A stretch of 64,000 bases of DNA from Pseudoxanthomonas indica (GTDB taxonomy: Bacteria > Pseudomonadota > Gammaproteobacteria > Xanthomonadales > Xanthomonadaceae): positions 806,001-870,000 of the forward strand of contig NZ_FUZV01000002.1 of the NCBI RefSeq assembly GCF_900167565.1. The letters run 5' to 3'. Under the pieces are notes generated by a model. That model did not search any database and was not told the DNA's origin. It saw only the letters and a list, made by a program, of their open reading frames with translations. Position 1 is the stretch's first letter. The number at the start of each line of letters is the position of its first letter. Below are positions 1 to 8,852 of this stretch, in pieces. A program made the translations under genes and the position numbers.

Positions 1-2036
1 CCGAACAAACCAGCAGCTACGGCGTCAAGACCGGCACCTCCATGGCGGCACCCCACGTGACTGGCGGTTTGGCACTGTTGATGGAGCGTTTTCCCTACAT
101 GACCAGCGCGCAGGTGCGCGATGTACTCCTGACCACGGCCAGGGATTTGGGCGCGCCCGGCGTTGACGAGGTGTTTGGTTGGGGGTTGATGGATTTGAAG
201 AAGGCCATCGACGGCCCCGGCTTGCTGCGCGTGGATACGGACGTCGCTCTCTCACGCCCTGCGGGGGGCGCGAAAGTATGGCAAGGCGAGGCGTGGGACG
301 ACTGGCGCAATGACATTGCTGGCAATGGCCAGTTGACCAAGCGTGGTGAAGGCTGGTTGCGGTTGAGCGGCGACAACACGTTTGCCGGCATAGTGCTCAA
401 GCAGGGCGTACTGGAGTTGACCGGCGCCAACACGCTTGATGCGGCGGTGACCGTGGAAGGCGGCGTCCTGCTGCTGGATGGCAAGTTGATCAATACCGAC
501 TTGACGCTTCGCGAAGGCAGGGCGCAGGTGCAGGGCGAGATCCGGGGTGGTCGGACCCACGTAGGCGCTCAGGCCCTGTTGAGCGGCACGGGCCGCTTGG
601 CGCAGGCGCAAGTGGCGGGCACCATCGCGCCGGGTGACAACGGCATTGGCACTTTGCATGTGCAGGGCGACTACGAACAACTAGCCGGCTCCACCTATCA
701 GGTGGACCTGGGCGAGCAGAACTCTGATCGGCTGGTGGTCGCCGGACAGGCCCGCCTGCAAGGCGGAGAGGTGCAGGCCACGCCGGTCGAGGCGACGCTG
801 GGCGATCACTATCGGATCCTGGATGCGGGCGACGTGCAAGGGCAGTTTGCAGGCGTGCAGGGCGCGACGGGTTCACCCTTCCTGAAAATGGGGTTGAGCT
901 ACTCGGCCAAGGCGGTGGACCTGAGCGTGCAGCGTGGCCTGGCCCTGGCCAGCGTGGCGAGTAGCGACAACCAGCTCGCCACCGCCACGGCGGCGGACCA
1001 GTTGCCTGAGAGCAGTGACCTGGCGCGAACCTTGACCCGCCTGACGCCGATGCAAGTGGTGTCTTCGCTGGACCAGATCAACGGCGAGTCCTACGCCAGT
1101 CTGCAGGCATCCCTGCTCATGCAGGGCCAGCACCTCAACGAAAGCAGCGCGCAGCGCCTGCGCATGCAGCAGAGCGCATTCGCCCTGCAACGCGATGCGG
1201 ACAAGCGCAACGGTTCCTGGGTGGAGATGAATCAGGCGGCCAGCCGATTCGCCGCCGATGGCAATGCGGCCGCCGTCCGTTCGCAGGCCAGTCTGTTGAG
1301 CATCGGCTATGACCGGTACTTGGGTGGAAGATGGATGGTGGGCGTGAACGGCGCGATGGGACGCGGTGAGCAGAACATCAGCGAGCGCAGCGCGCGTTCC
1401 ACCTTCGACAGCCGCAATCTGGGGCTCTACGCAGGCAAACGCTGGGATGCCTTTGCGCTGAGAGCGGGTGTATCGGTTTCGCAGCATCACGTGGATGCGG
1501 AGCGCCGCAGCAGTCTGGGCAGCGAGCTGCAGACTCCGCACGCGCAGGTCCGCCAAACGGGCCAACAGGCGTATTTAGAAGGCGGGTATCGGTTCGACCT
1601 CGGATCCCGCGCACAGCTGCAGCCCTTCTTGCAGTGGTCGCAGGTGCGAGTCCGACACGGCGCGTTCGCGGAGTCGGGGGGCAGCTCGGCGCTGCAGGTC
1701 GCCGCGCAACGCAGCGTGGTGGATTACAGCACTGTCGGGCTCGACCTGGCAACGTCACTGGCGGCGGCTGGCGGCGAAGACTGGCTGAGCTTCGGTGGCA
1801 CGCTGGCGTATCGACACGCGACGGGCGACCTGACGCCACTGACCAGCGCGCGCTGGCAGGGTGGCGAACTCTTTGCCGTGCGCGGTACGAGCATCGGTCC
1901 GCACGCAACCCTGTTCGACCTGCATCTGGGCGCGCGGCTGAGCCGTAACAGCCTGCTGGAATTTGGCTACAACGGTGCCCATGGCTGGAATGGTTGGGAC
2001 CACGCGCTCAATGCGCGCTTTTCGGTGGCCTTCTGA
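1..2036 (+). CDS. Subtilisin-like (S8) autotransporter serine protease, C-terminal part
   Basis: The gene enters from outside the window; the reading frame is open from base 3. The first visible residues contain GTSMAAPHVTG, the block around the catalytic serine of S8 (subtilase) peptidases. An autotransporter-associated beta-strand segment follows (SGDNTFAGIVLKQGVLELTGANT), then a passenger region. The last 270 or so residues have alternating hydrophobic/aromatic strands and end in Phe (ALNARFSVAF), as outer-membrane autotransporter beta-barrels do. Together these indicate a type Va secreted protease that exports its peptidase domain through its own barrel. The Asp and His of the triad lie upstream of the window. 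The substrate cannot be told from the sequence. Confidence 0.93.
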   Translation, partial: EQTSSYGVKTGTSMAAPHVTGGLALLMERFPYMTSAQVRDVLLTTARDLGAPGVDEVFGWGLMDLKKAIDGPGLLRVDTDVALSRPAGGAKVWQGEAWDDWRNDIAGNGQLTKRGEGWLRLSGDNTFAGIVLKQGVLELTGANTLDAAVTVEGGVLLLDGKLINTDLTLREGRAQVQGEIRGGRTHVGAQALLSGTGRLAQAQVAGTIAPGDNGIGTLHVQGDYEQLAGSTYQVDLGEQNSDRLVVAGQARLQGGEVQATPVEATLGDHYRILDAGDVQGQFAGVQGATGSPFLKMGLSYSAKAVDLSVQRGLALASVASSDNQLATATAADQLPESSDLARTLTRLTPMQVVSSLDQINGESYASLQASLLMQGQHLNESSAQRLRMQQSAFALQRDADKRNGSWVEMNQAASRFAADGNAAAVRSQASLLSIGYDRYLGGRWMVGVNGAMGRGEQNISERSARSTFDSRNLGLYAGKRWDAFALRAGVSVSQHHVDAERRSSLGSELQTPHAQVRQTGQQAYLEGGYRFDLGSRAQLQPFLQWSQVRVRHGAFAESGGSSALQVAAQRSVVDYSTVGLDLATSLAAAGGEDWLSFGGTLAYRHATGDLTPLTSARWQGGELFAVRGTSIGPHATLFDLHLGARLSRNSLLEFGYNGAHGWNGWDHALNARFSVAF

Positions 2037-2096
2037 CGTTGGAGCGCATCCACGCCGGCTGCGGCGTGAATGCGCTGGGCAAGGACAACAGGCGCT

Positions 2097-3815
2097 TCAG
2101 CGGGCGCGCTCAAAATCCGCTGGCTTGGGCAGTTCCACCGGCACACCATCGGCATTGCAGGTCTGCGCGGCGCACAGGCGCTCGCGCAACCGGGGCGTGG
2201 CCTGCACGATGAAGTGGTAGATGGTGTTCTGCTCGACCGTGCCGCGCACGGCATCGCTGCCCGGGCCGATGGCCCAGATGCCGACGTCTTCGCCGCCGTG
2301 CGATTCGGATTTCAGCGGCACCATGGCTTCCTGCAGGTAGTCGGGATCTTCGGTATCCACCGCGTTCAAGTCCGGGCGACCGTCATGCGCTTCGACACTG
2401 CTGGGCGCATGCAGGAATTTCTTCGGCCCTGCCGGCTGGCGATTGCTGGCGCCGGGATAGCCGGGGCCGTTGGCGTAGCTGAGCGTGGTGAAGGGCAGAC
2501 CCAGTTGATCGCGGGCGAGATCGCCGGGCATGTCGTCCTCGCTGCCCTGACCGCGCACTTTGCCGAGGATGGGATTGCCGCGCACCGGATAGCCGACGAA
2601 GTTCAGCGAATGCGAATGGTCGGCGGTGACCAGGATCAGCGTGTCTTCGCGCGAGGTCGCGTCCACCGCTGCCTGCACCGCCTGCGACAGGGCGATGGTT
2701 TCATCCAGCGCACGGAAGGCATTGCCGTAGTGGTTGGCGTGATCAATGCGCGCGCCTTCGATCATCAACACATAGCCTTCGGGCTTGCGCGAGAGGGTGT
2801 GGATGGCGGCGCGGGTCATCTCGGCCAGCGAGGGTTCGCCGGACGGGTCACGACGGCGATCATGCTCGAACTGCATGTGATCGGGTTCGAACAGGCCGAG
2901 CACCTGTGGTGCCTCGGCGGCGGCGAGCAACTGCGTGCGATTCCACACGTAGGCGCCCTGCGGATGGGCCTGCCGCCATTCGGCGGTGAGATCGCGCTCA
3001 TCCAGGCGCTGGCCGACCTTGTCGTCGTATTCGGGATCGCGTTGCTGGGCGCTGGTGAATTCGCGGCGACCGCCGCCCAGGGCAACGGTGGGGCCGCGAC
3101 CGAAGCGCGAAGAGGTCAGCAGCTGCGCCGCGATGTCCTGGCAGCCTTCGGCCACGGCATTGGCAGGCAGATCGGCGTTGTTCTCCCAGTCGCGGTTCGG
3201 CACGTGGGCATAGGTCGCTGCCGGGGTGGCGTGGGTCAGCCGCGCGGTGGTCACCACACCGGTGGCCATGCCGGCGCTGTCGGCCAGTTCCAGCCAGGTC
3301 AGCGCGGCCTTGCCCAGGCTGTCGGCGCAGTCATTGCGCTGGCCGGCCGTGACGCCAATGGCGCCCATGTGAGTCTTGATGCCGGTGGTGATGGCGGTCA
3401 TGGTGCCGGCCGAGTCCGGCGTCTGCGAATCGGTGTTGTAGGTCTTGCTCAACGCGGTCTGCGGAAAGCGTTCCCAGCTCAACTGGTTCTCTTCGCCCGA
3501 TTGTCCCTTGCGCTGCCCGTCCAGGATGCGCGCGGCAGCGACCGTGGTCAGGCTCATGCCATCGCCCAGGAACAGGATCACGTTCTTCGCGCGGCCCTGC
3601 ATGGCGCCATTGGCGGCGGCGCGGGCAGCACCATTGCGATACCACCAGGCCGGGGACTCGCCGTCCGGATGCTGCACCACCGGCACATCGATGGCGGCAA
3701 CACGGGCCTTGCCGGCGGCGGAGGACGCCACGGCGCTGGTGGACGGGACGGAAGCACAGGCGGTGAGCAGGCTCAGGCTCAGGCCCAGGGCGGGCACGAC
3801 AAAAGCAGGGCGCAT
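2097..3815 (-). CDS. Alkaline phosphatase, lipoprotein
   Basis: 572 residues. The start is the ATG at 3815, preceded by a GGAG ribosome site. It opens a lipoprotein signal with LLTAC (Cys20 as lipidated residue). The body matches the alkaline phosphatase family (PF00245): metal-binding FLGDG (Asp85), the nucleophile in PDSAG (Ser135), then EGARIDHANH, VTADHSHS and SHGGEDV, which carry the remaining zinc and magnesium ligands. It should hydrolyse phosphate monoesters in the periplasm, anchored to a membrane. The frame stays open far upstream of 3815, but that stretch has no signal peptide and runs antisense to the next gene. It is divergent from the symporter gene. No Pho box was identified. 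Confidence 0.93.
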   Translation of the reverse strand: MRPAFVVPALGLSLSLLTACASVPSTSAVASSAAGKARVAAIDVPVVQHPDGESPAWWYRNGAARAAANGAMQGRAKNVILFLGDGMSLTTVAAARILDGQRKGQSGEENQLSWERFPQTALSKTYNTDSQTPDSAGTMTAITTGIKTHMGAIGVTAGQRNDCADSLGKAALTWLELADSAGMATGVVTTARLTHATPAATYAHVPNRDWENNADLPANAVAEGCQDIAAQLLTSSRFGRGPTVALGGGRREFTSAQQRDPEYDDKVGQRLDERDLTAEWRQAHPQGAYVWNRTQLLAAAEAPQVLGLFEPDHMQFEHDRRRDPSGEPSLAEMTRAAIHTLSRKPEGYVLMIEGARIDHANHYGNAFRALDETIALSQAVQAAVDATSREDTLILVTADHSHSLNFVGYPVRGNPILGKVRGQGSEDDMPGDLARDQLGLPFTTLSYANGPGYPGASNRQPAGPKKFLHAPSSVEAHDGRPDLNAVDTEDPDYLQEAMVPLKSESHGGEDVGIWAIGPGSDAVRGTVEQNTIYHFIVQATPRLRERLCAAQTCNADGVPVELPKPADFERAR

Positions 3816-3956
3816 CAGCAACTCCAGAAATGACTCGCCATTATGGCAACCGACAGTGTCCTGTTCATGACACGCCGGCTTTCCAGCGCTGCCGTCGTGC
3901 TCATCACCCGACTGGGCTATCGTGTCGGCCTGCATTTCTACAGGGTGGCGTGGTTG

Positions 3957-5282
3957 ATGAAGCTGGTGTCGGCATGGTTCAAGATTCCGTTCTGGCAACG
4001 GGTGCTGGGCGGTTTCGCGCTCGGCGCATTGGCCGGTTGGCTGCTGGGTCCGGCCGCTGATACCTGGTTCGCACCGCTGGGCACGCTCTACGTCACCCTG
4101 ATCAAGATGATCGCGGTGCCGCTGGTGTTCTTCGCGGTGATCAATGCGGTATCGAGTCTGCACGGGCAGAAGTCGGTGGCTGCGCTGGGCGGACGCACGT
4201 TCATGTGGTTCGTCATCACCGCCGCACTGGCCGTGGCGGTGGGCCTGGCCGTAGGCGTTGTGATGCAGCCCGGCGTGGGCGTGACCACGCTGCAGGTGGA
4301 TGCCAATTATGTGCCGAAAGATATTCCGAGCCCCATCAAGGTGCTGCTGGACGTGGTGCCGTCCAATCCGTTCCAGGCGCTGACCGGCATCGGCACCACC
4401 AAAAATGCTGCCGGTGAAACCGTGCTGGCCGCGGGCAAGGGTTCGATCCTGCCGGTGATCTTCTTCGCGGCACTGCTGGGCTTTGCGATGGTCAAGCTGG
4501 GCGAGAAGGTAGCCGGCGCGCGCAAGCTGGCCGGCGAGGCCAGCGAGATCATGATCCAGGTGACCCGCTTCGTGCTGGAGATCACCCCGATCGGCACCTT
4601 CGGTTTGATTGCCTCGCTGGTGGGCGCGTACGGCTTCAGCAAGTTGCTGCCGCTGGCCAACTTCGTCGGCGCGCTCTACGTGGCGTGCGCGCTGCATATC
4701 GTGGTGGTGTACAGCCTGTTGCTGGCCAGCCACGGCTTGAATCCGCTCAAGTTCTTCCGTGGCGCGGCGGCGGCGATGCAGGTCGCCTTCGTCAGCTCGT
4801 CCAGCTTCGCCTCGATGCCGGCCTCGCTGCGCGCGATCACCCACAACCTGGGCGTGGACAAAAGCTATGCCTCGTTCGCGGTGCCGCTGGGCGCCAGCAT
4901 CAAGATGGATGGCTGCGGCGCGATCTATCCGGCCCTGTGTGCGGTGTTCATTTCGCAGTACACCGGGCACCCGCTCAGCGCCGATCAGTATCTGATCGTG
5001 CTCATTGCTTCAGTGTTGGGCAGCTTCGGCACCGCCGGCGTGCCGGGCACGGCGGTGGTGATGGCCACGGTGGTGCTGAGCGCCGCCGGCCTGCCGCTGG
5101 AAACCATCGGCTATCTGTACGCCATCGATCGCGTGCTGGACATGATGCGCACGATGACCAACGTGACCGGGCAGATGGTGGTGCCGGTGCTGGTGGCCAA
5201 GGAAACCGGCCTGCTCGATCGCCGCGTCTACGAATCCCCGCCCAGCAACCTGGGACTTGAGGAAGGCAATGACCCTGCCTGA
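3957..5282 (+). CDS. Dicarboxylate/amino acid:cation symporter (DAACS family)
   Basis: 441 residues from the ATG at 3957 (MKLVSAWFKIPFWQR). In-frame ATGs at 3843 and 3867 would add about 38 residues, but they lack a ribosome site and the family usually begins just before the first membrane helix. The protein has about eight hydrophobic helices plus the re-entrant serine-rich motif SSSSFASMPASLRA, and later KMDGCGAIYPA, both hallmarks of the GltP/DctA family. It imports C4-dicarboxylates or acidic amino acids with H+ or Na+. The exact substrate is not resolvable. Its last 14 bases overlap the following GNAT gene, so the two are probably co-expressed. Confidence 0.92.
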   Translation: MKLVSAWFKIPFWQRVLGGFALGALAGWLLGPAADTWFAPLGTLYVTLIKMIAVPLVFFAVINAVSSLHGQKSVAALGGRTFMWFVITAALAVAVGLAVGVVMQPGVGVTTLQVDANYVPKDIPSPIKVLLDVVPSNPFQALTGIGTTKNAAGETVLAAGKGSILPVIFFAALLGFAMVKLGEKVAGARKLAGEASEIMIQVTRFVLEITPIGTFGLIASLVGAYGFSKLLPLANFVGALYVACALHIVVVYSLLLASHGLNPLKFFRGAAAAMQVAFVSSSSFASMPASLRAITHNLGVDKSYASFAVPLGASIKMDGCGAIYPALCAVFISQYTGHPLSADQYLIVLIASVLGSFGTAGVPGTAVVMATVVLSAAGLPLETIGYLYAIDRVLDMMRTMTNVTGQMVVPVLVAKETGLLDRRVYESPPSNLGLEEGNDPA

Positions 5283-5691
5283 GGGCTACACCCTGCAGGC
5301 ACGCGTGCCGGACATCGACGACGTGCTGCGCCTGCGGGTTGAGTCTGGTCTGTCGCCACGCACCCGCGCCGCCGCCGAAGCCGGGCTGCCCAATTCCTTG
5401 TTCGGCGTGACGCTCATGCATGACGGCCAGGCCATCGGCATGGGTCGGATCATCGGCGACGGCGGCTGCTCCTTCGTCATCGTCGATATCGCGGTGCAGC
5501 CGGCGCACCAGAAGCGCGGCCTGGGCCGGGCGATCATGGACGCGCTGGATGCCTGGCTCAAAGCCCACGCCCCGGATGGCGCGCACATCTCGCTGATTGC
5601 CGATGGCGACGCCCGCCATCTGTATGCCCGCTACGGTTTCAAAGACGTGGGCCCGGCGTCCATCGGCATGCAGTACACGCTGCGCAGGTAA
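5269..5691 (+). CDS. GNAT family N-acetyltransferase
   Basis: 140 residues from the ATG at 5269, with GAGGAAGG just upstream. A TTG at 5257 is a weaker alternative. The fold signature is the beta4-alpha3 block FVIVDIAVQPAHQKRGLGRAIMDALDAW, whose QKRGLG is the acetyl-CoA pyrophosphate-binding motif, followed by YARYGFKDVGP, typical of the C-terminal GNAT strand. It transfers an acetyl group from acetyl-CoA to an unknown amine. The start lies inside the end of the symporter gene (14-base overlap), which suggests translational coupling. The next 167 bases contain a perfect inverted repeat (GAGCCGGC/GCCGGCTC near 5723-5742) without a T-run. Confidence 0.88.
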   Translation: MTLPEGYTLQARVPDIDDVLRLRVESGLSPRTRAAAEAGLPNSLFGVTLMHDGQAIGMGRIIGDGGCSFVIVDIAVQPAHQKRGLGRAIMDALDAWLKAHAPDGAHISLIADGDARHLYARYGFKDVGPASIGMQYTLRR

Positions 5692-5858
5692 GCCGCCAAA
5701 GGCGAGCGGCCGAGAGGCGGTGTGAGCCGGCGCCCGCCGGCTCATGACCAAATGCCATGACTTCCGACCACGCGCCGGACCGGCGCATGACTTCCGGACC
5801 AAGCGCGCCCCGGGTCGCTGGGTCTAGGCTGGGTGGACTTACCCTTGGGGTTCACCCT

Positions 5859-7232
5859 ATGCGCCTACGCACTGCCTTCTGGCTGCTGGCCGGCCTGACG
5901 CTGGCGGCACCGACGCTCGCCGCCACCACCGATCATTGGACCGTACCGGTTGCCGTCAAGAAACTCGACAACGGCCTGACCGTGGTCATCTCCGAAGATC
6001 ACAGCGCGCCGGTCATCGGCGTGAGCGTGGTCTATCACGTCGGCATGCGGCTGGAGCCGCGCAACCGCACCGGCTTTGCGCATTTGTTCGAGCACCTGAT
6101 GTTCCAGGGCACGCCGAATGCGAAGAAGGGCGTGTTCGACAGCGTGATCACCGGTGGCGGCGGCAACAACAACGGCTCGACCCGTCCGGACTTCACCAAC
6201 TACATCGAGACCGCGCCGGTGTCATCGCTCGACGCGATCCTGTGGCTGGAAGCCGATCGCATGAAGACGCTGGACTTCAACCCGGAAAACCTGAAGAACC
6301 AGCAGGACGTGGTGAAGGAAGAAATCCGCGTCAACGTCAAGAACCAGCCCTACGGCGGCTTCTTCTGGCTCGACATCGGCCAGCAGGCGTTCCACAAGTG
6401 GGAAAACAACCACGATGGCTACGGCAGTTTCGAGGATCTGGAAAACGCCAGCCTGAAGGACGTGGCCGATTTCCATCGCGACTATTACGGCCCCAACAAT
6501 GCGGTGCTCTCGATCGCCGGTGACATCACCCCGGCGCAGGGCTTTGAACTGGCGCAGAAATACTTCGGCGCCATTCCCGCGCGCGCCACGCCGGCCGCGC
6601 CGGATTTCAAGGAAGGCTTGAACACGCAGGAAAAGCGCGTGCAGCAGAGCGACGCGCTGGCGCAGGTGCCGGCGATTGCCGCCGCCTGGAAGATGCCGGA
6701 TCGCGGCAGCAAGGATCAGGCGCCGATGGCGGTGCTGGGTGCGCTGCTGGGCAATGGCGATGCCTCGCGCTTCTACCAGGGCCTGGTCAAGGGCCGCGAA
6801 CTGGTGCTCAACATGGAATCGCTGTACGGCCTGACCAGTGAGTGGGAATACGACGGTCCCACCTTGTTCACCGTGTTCGCCATGTACAAGCCGAGCACCG
6901 ACGCCGATGCCGTGCTCAAGGGCATGGATGAGGAAATCGCCCGTGTCGCCCGCGAAGGCGCCGACGAGGCGACGCTGTCGCGGGTCAAGACCCAACTGCT
7001 GGCCAGCTGGTACAACAATCTCGAAGCCTTCCAGGATCGCGCCGATGCACTCGCCAAGCTGCAGACCCTGTGGGGCGATGCGGCCGTGGCCAACCAGATC
7101 CCCGGCTGGATCCAGGGCGTCACCTCGGACGACCTGAAGCGCGTCGCCGCGACCTACCTGACGCCGGCCAACCGCACTGTCATCGATCGCAAGCCCGCCG
7201 CGATGATCGCGCCGGCCGCGGCCAAGAAATAA
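5859..7232 (+). CDS. M16 family zinc metallopeptidase, catalytic subunit
   Basis: 457 residues. The ATG at 5859 opens a classical signal peptide (MRLRTAFWLLAGLTLAAPTLAA). Residues 75-79 are HLFEH, the inverted zinc motif HxxEH of M16 (pitrilysin/insulinase) peptidases, with the third ligand expected in QQDVVKEEIRVN about 80 residues later. Two M16 domains of about 200 residues each are present. It is a periplasmic zinc peptidase, active on short peptides if it behaves like relatives. The next gene starts 10 bases later and encodes a partner lacking the zinc motif, so a heterodimer of catalytic and structural subunits is likely. Confidence 0.93.
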   Translation: MRLRTAFWLLAGLTLAAPTLAATTDHWTVPVAVKKLDNGLTVVISEDHSAPVIGVSVVYHVGMRLEPRNRTGFAHLFEHLMFQGTPNAKKGVFDSVITGGGGNNNGSTRPDFTNYIETAPVSSLDAILWLEADRMKTLDFNPENLKNQQDVVKEEIRVNVKNQPYGGFFWLDIGQQAFHKWENNHDGYGSFEDLENASLKDVADFHRDYYGPNNAVLSIAGDITPAQGFELAQKYFGAIPARATPAAPDFKEGLNTQEKRVQQSDALAQVPAIAAAWKMPDRGSKDQAPMAVLGALLGNGDASRFYQGLVKGRELVLNMESLYGLTSEWEYDGPTLFTVFAMYKPSTDADAVLKGMDEEIARVAREGADEATLSRVKTQLLASWYNNLEAFQDRADALAKLQTLWGDAAVANQIPGWIQGVTSDDLKRVAATYLTPANRTVIDRKPAAMIAPAAAKK

Positions 7233-7242
7233 GGAGATTGCC

Positions 7243-8658
7243 ATGACGATCCACAAGAGCCTGATCGCCTTCGCGGTTTCCGCACTGCTGGCTGCCACCG
7301 CGCAGGCTGCCGAACCGGTGCTGCCGAAGGATCTGCCGGCGTATGCCCCGGACAAGCCGCTGCCGGTGCCGCAGATCGAAAAGAAGACCCTGGCCAACGG
7401 CCTGGAAGTGTGGGTGGTGCCGCGTTCGGGCATTCCGCGCGTGGACTACGTGTTGGCGGTTCGCAATGCCGGCCTGGCGGCGGATCGCGCGGACGCGTCC
7501 GGTTACGCCAACCTGCTGGCCGGCCTGCTGACCGAAGGCACGGCCAAACGCGACTCGCGCGCGGTGGCCGAAACCGCGCAGGGCTTTGGCGGCAGCATCA
7601 GCGCCGGCGCCAGCCCCGACGGCATCAGCGTGTACGCCGACGCCCTGGCCAGCCATGCCGATGGCATGCTCGGTCTGCTCGCCGAAGTGGCGCGTTCGCC
7701 GGCCTTCCCGGAAAACGAGGTCAAGCTGGCCCAGGCCAACGCCGAGCAACAGCTCAAGGCCAACGAGGCGCAGCCTTCGTTCCGCGCCAATCGCGCGGTG
7801 CTGTCGGCGATCTATGGCGATCACCCGTATGCGCGCACGCAATTGAGCGCGGGCGGCATTGCCGCGCTTGCCCCGGCCAGCCTGCGCAGTGAACACGCAC
7901 GCCGCTTTCATCCGGATCGCACGCTGCTGGTGATCACCGGCAAGGTCACGCCGGCGCAGGGTTTCGCGATGGCGGAAAAGGCGTTTGGTGACTGGAAGGT
8001 CGCCAGCGCCGAATCCACCGACACGCCGGCCGCGCCACGCCAGGCCACGCCCAAGTTCGTGCTGCTGCAGCGCGACGGCAGCGTGCAGTCGACGCTGCGC
8101 ATCGGCCGGCCGGCCATCGCCGCTACCGATGCGGATTACGTGCCGCTGCAATTGGCGCGCATCCTGCTGGGCGGCGGCTTCAGCAGCCGCGTCAACCTCA
8201 ACCTGCGCGAAGACAAGGGCTATACCTACGGCGCCGGCGTGCGCTACGTGGGCGCGCGCGCCGGTGGCGAAGCGATTGGCCAGGCCGACGTGCGCAACGA
8301 AGTCACCGGCGCCTCGCTGAAGGAGTTCTTCCACGAATACACCCGCCTGGGCAACGAGCCGGTGCCGGCCAAGGAACTGGAAGACACCAAGCGCTACATC
8401 GCCGGCGACTACGTGATCAGCAACCAGCTGCAGGGCGCGGTGGCGGCCAGCCTGGCCAAGAACTGGCTGGTGGGCCTGCCGTCGGAATTCCTGGGCCAGT
8501 TCGTGCCGCGTCTGCGTGCGCTGGATGCGGCCAAGGTGCAGGCGGTGGCCAAGCAGTATTTCCACCCGAAGGATCAGTCGATCGTGGTGGTGGGTGACAG
8601 CAAGGCGATTGCCGAGCAGCTCAAGACCTACGGCGAGTTCCAGGTGCAGAGCAAGTAA
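7243..8658 (+). CDS. M16 family peptidase-like protein, non-catalytic partner
   Basis: 471 residues with a signal peptide (MTIHKSLIAFAVSALLAATAQA). AAGGAG overlaps the upstream stop codon and sits at ideal distance from the ATG. The fold is M16 (ANGLEVWVVPRSGIPRVDYVL; later GGGFSSRVNLNLREDKGYTYG), but where the upstream protein has HLFEH this one reads NLLAG, so the zinc ligands are absent. The C-terminal RxxKGxTY-type block, used for substrate binding in the second half of M16 enzymes, is retained. This matches known catalytic/non-catalytic M16 heterodimers. A strong terminator follows, closing the two-gene operon. Confidence 0.92.
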   Translation: MTIHKSLIAFAVSALLAATAQAAEPVLPKDLPAYAPDKPLPVPQIEKKTLANGLEVWVVPRSGIPRVDYVLAVRNAGLAADRADASGYANLLAGLLTEGTAKRDSRAVAETAQGFGGSISAGASPDGISVYADALASHADGMLGLLAEVARSPAFPENEVKLAQANAEQQLKANEAQPSFRANRAVLSAIYGDHPYARTQLSAGGIAALAPASLRSEHARRFHPDRTLLVITGKVTPAQGFAMAEKAFGDWKVASAESTDTPAAPRQATPKFVLLQRDGSVQSTLRIGRPAIAATDADYVPLQLARILLGGGFSSRVNLNLREDKGYTYGAGVRYVGARAGGEAIGQADVRNEVTGASLKEFFHEYTRLGNEPVPAKELEDTKRYIAGDYVISNQLQGAVAASLAKNWLVGLPSEFLGQFVPRLRALDAAKVQAVAKQYFHPKDQSIVVVGDSKAIAEQLKTYGEFQVQSK

Positions 8659-8686
8659 GCAGCAACGATTCCCCGTCGTCATTGGA

Positions 8687-8714
8687 AGCCGGCGACCCCC
8701 GCCGGCTTTTTTTT
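8687..8714 (+). terminator. Rho-independent terminator after the M16 pair
   Basis: The inverted repeat AGCCGGCG/CGCCGGCT with a short loop is followed by eight T, starting 28 bases after the stop codon at 8658. The T-run then becomes the left arm of a second symmetric hairpin (T7-GGGC-TCC-GCCC-A7, about 8707-8731). Confidence 0.9.
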
Positions 8715-8732
8715 GGGCTCCGCCCAAAAAAA

Positions 8733-8821
8733 CCCAAAGTTTGCTTACGCAAACCTTGGGCCCCGCTACGTGCTGCCAAACCCCTCGCGCCCGGAGGCGC
8801 TCGCCCCCTGACTCAGGGGGC
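8733..8821 (+). repeat. Three-hairpin composite intergenic element, copy 1
   Basis: Hairpin 1 is CCCAAAGTTTGC/GCAAACCTTGGG (8733-8760). It is followed by CCCCGCTACGTGCTGCC, hairpin 2 GCGCC-CGGA-GGCGC, and hairpin 3 GCCCCCTGACTCAGGGGGC (8803-8821). The same order of three hairpins occurs at 37531-37726 and, inverted, at 41188-41280. It lies between convergent genes. Confidence 0.85.
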
Positions 8822-8852
8822 AGTCAAAAGCGGAGCTCTCGTTTGCTTCTAA

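Noticed and set aside
2070..3833. 587-codon open frame antisense to the alkaline phosphatase gene, and the 380-residue N-terminal extension of the phosphatase frame
   Set aside because: The phosphatase has a lipoprotein signal at 3815; both other readings are low-complexity shadows.
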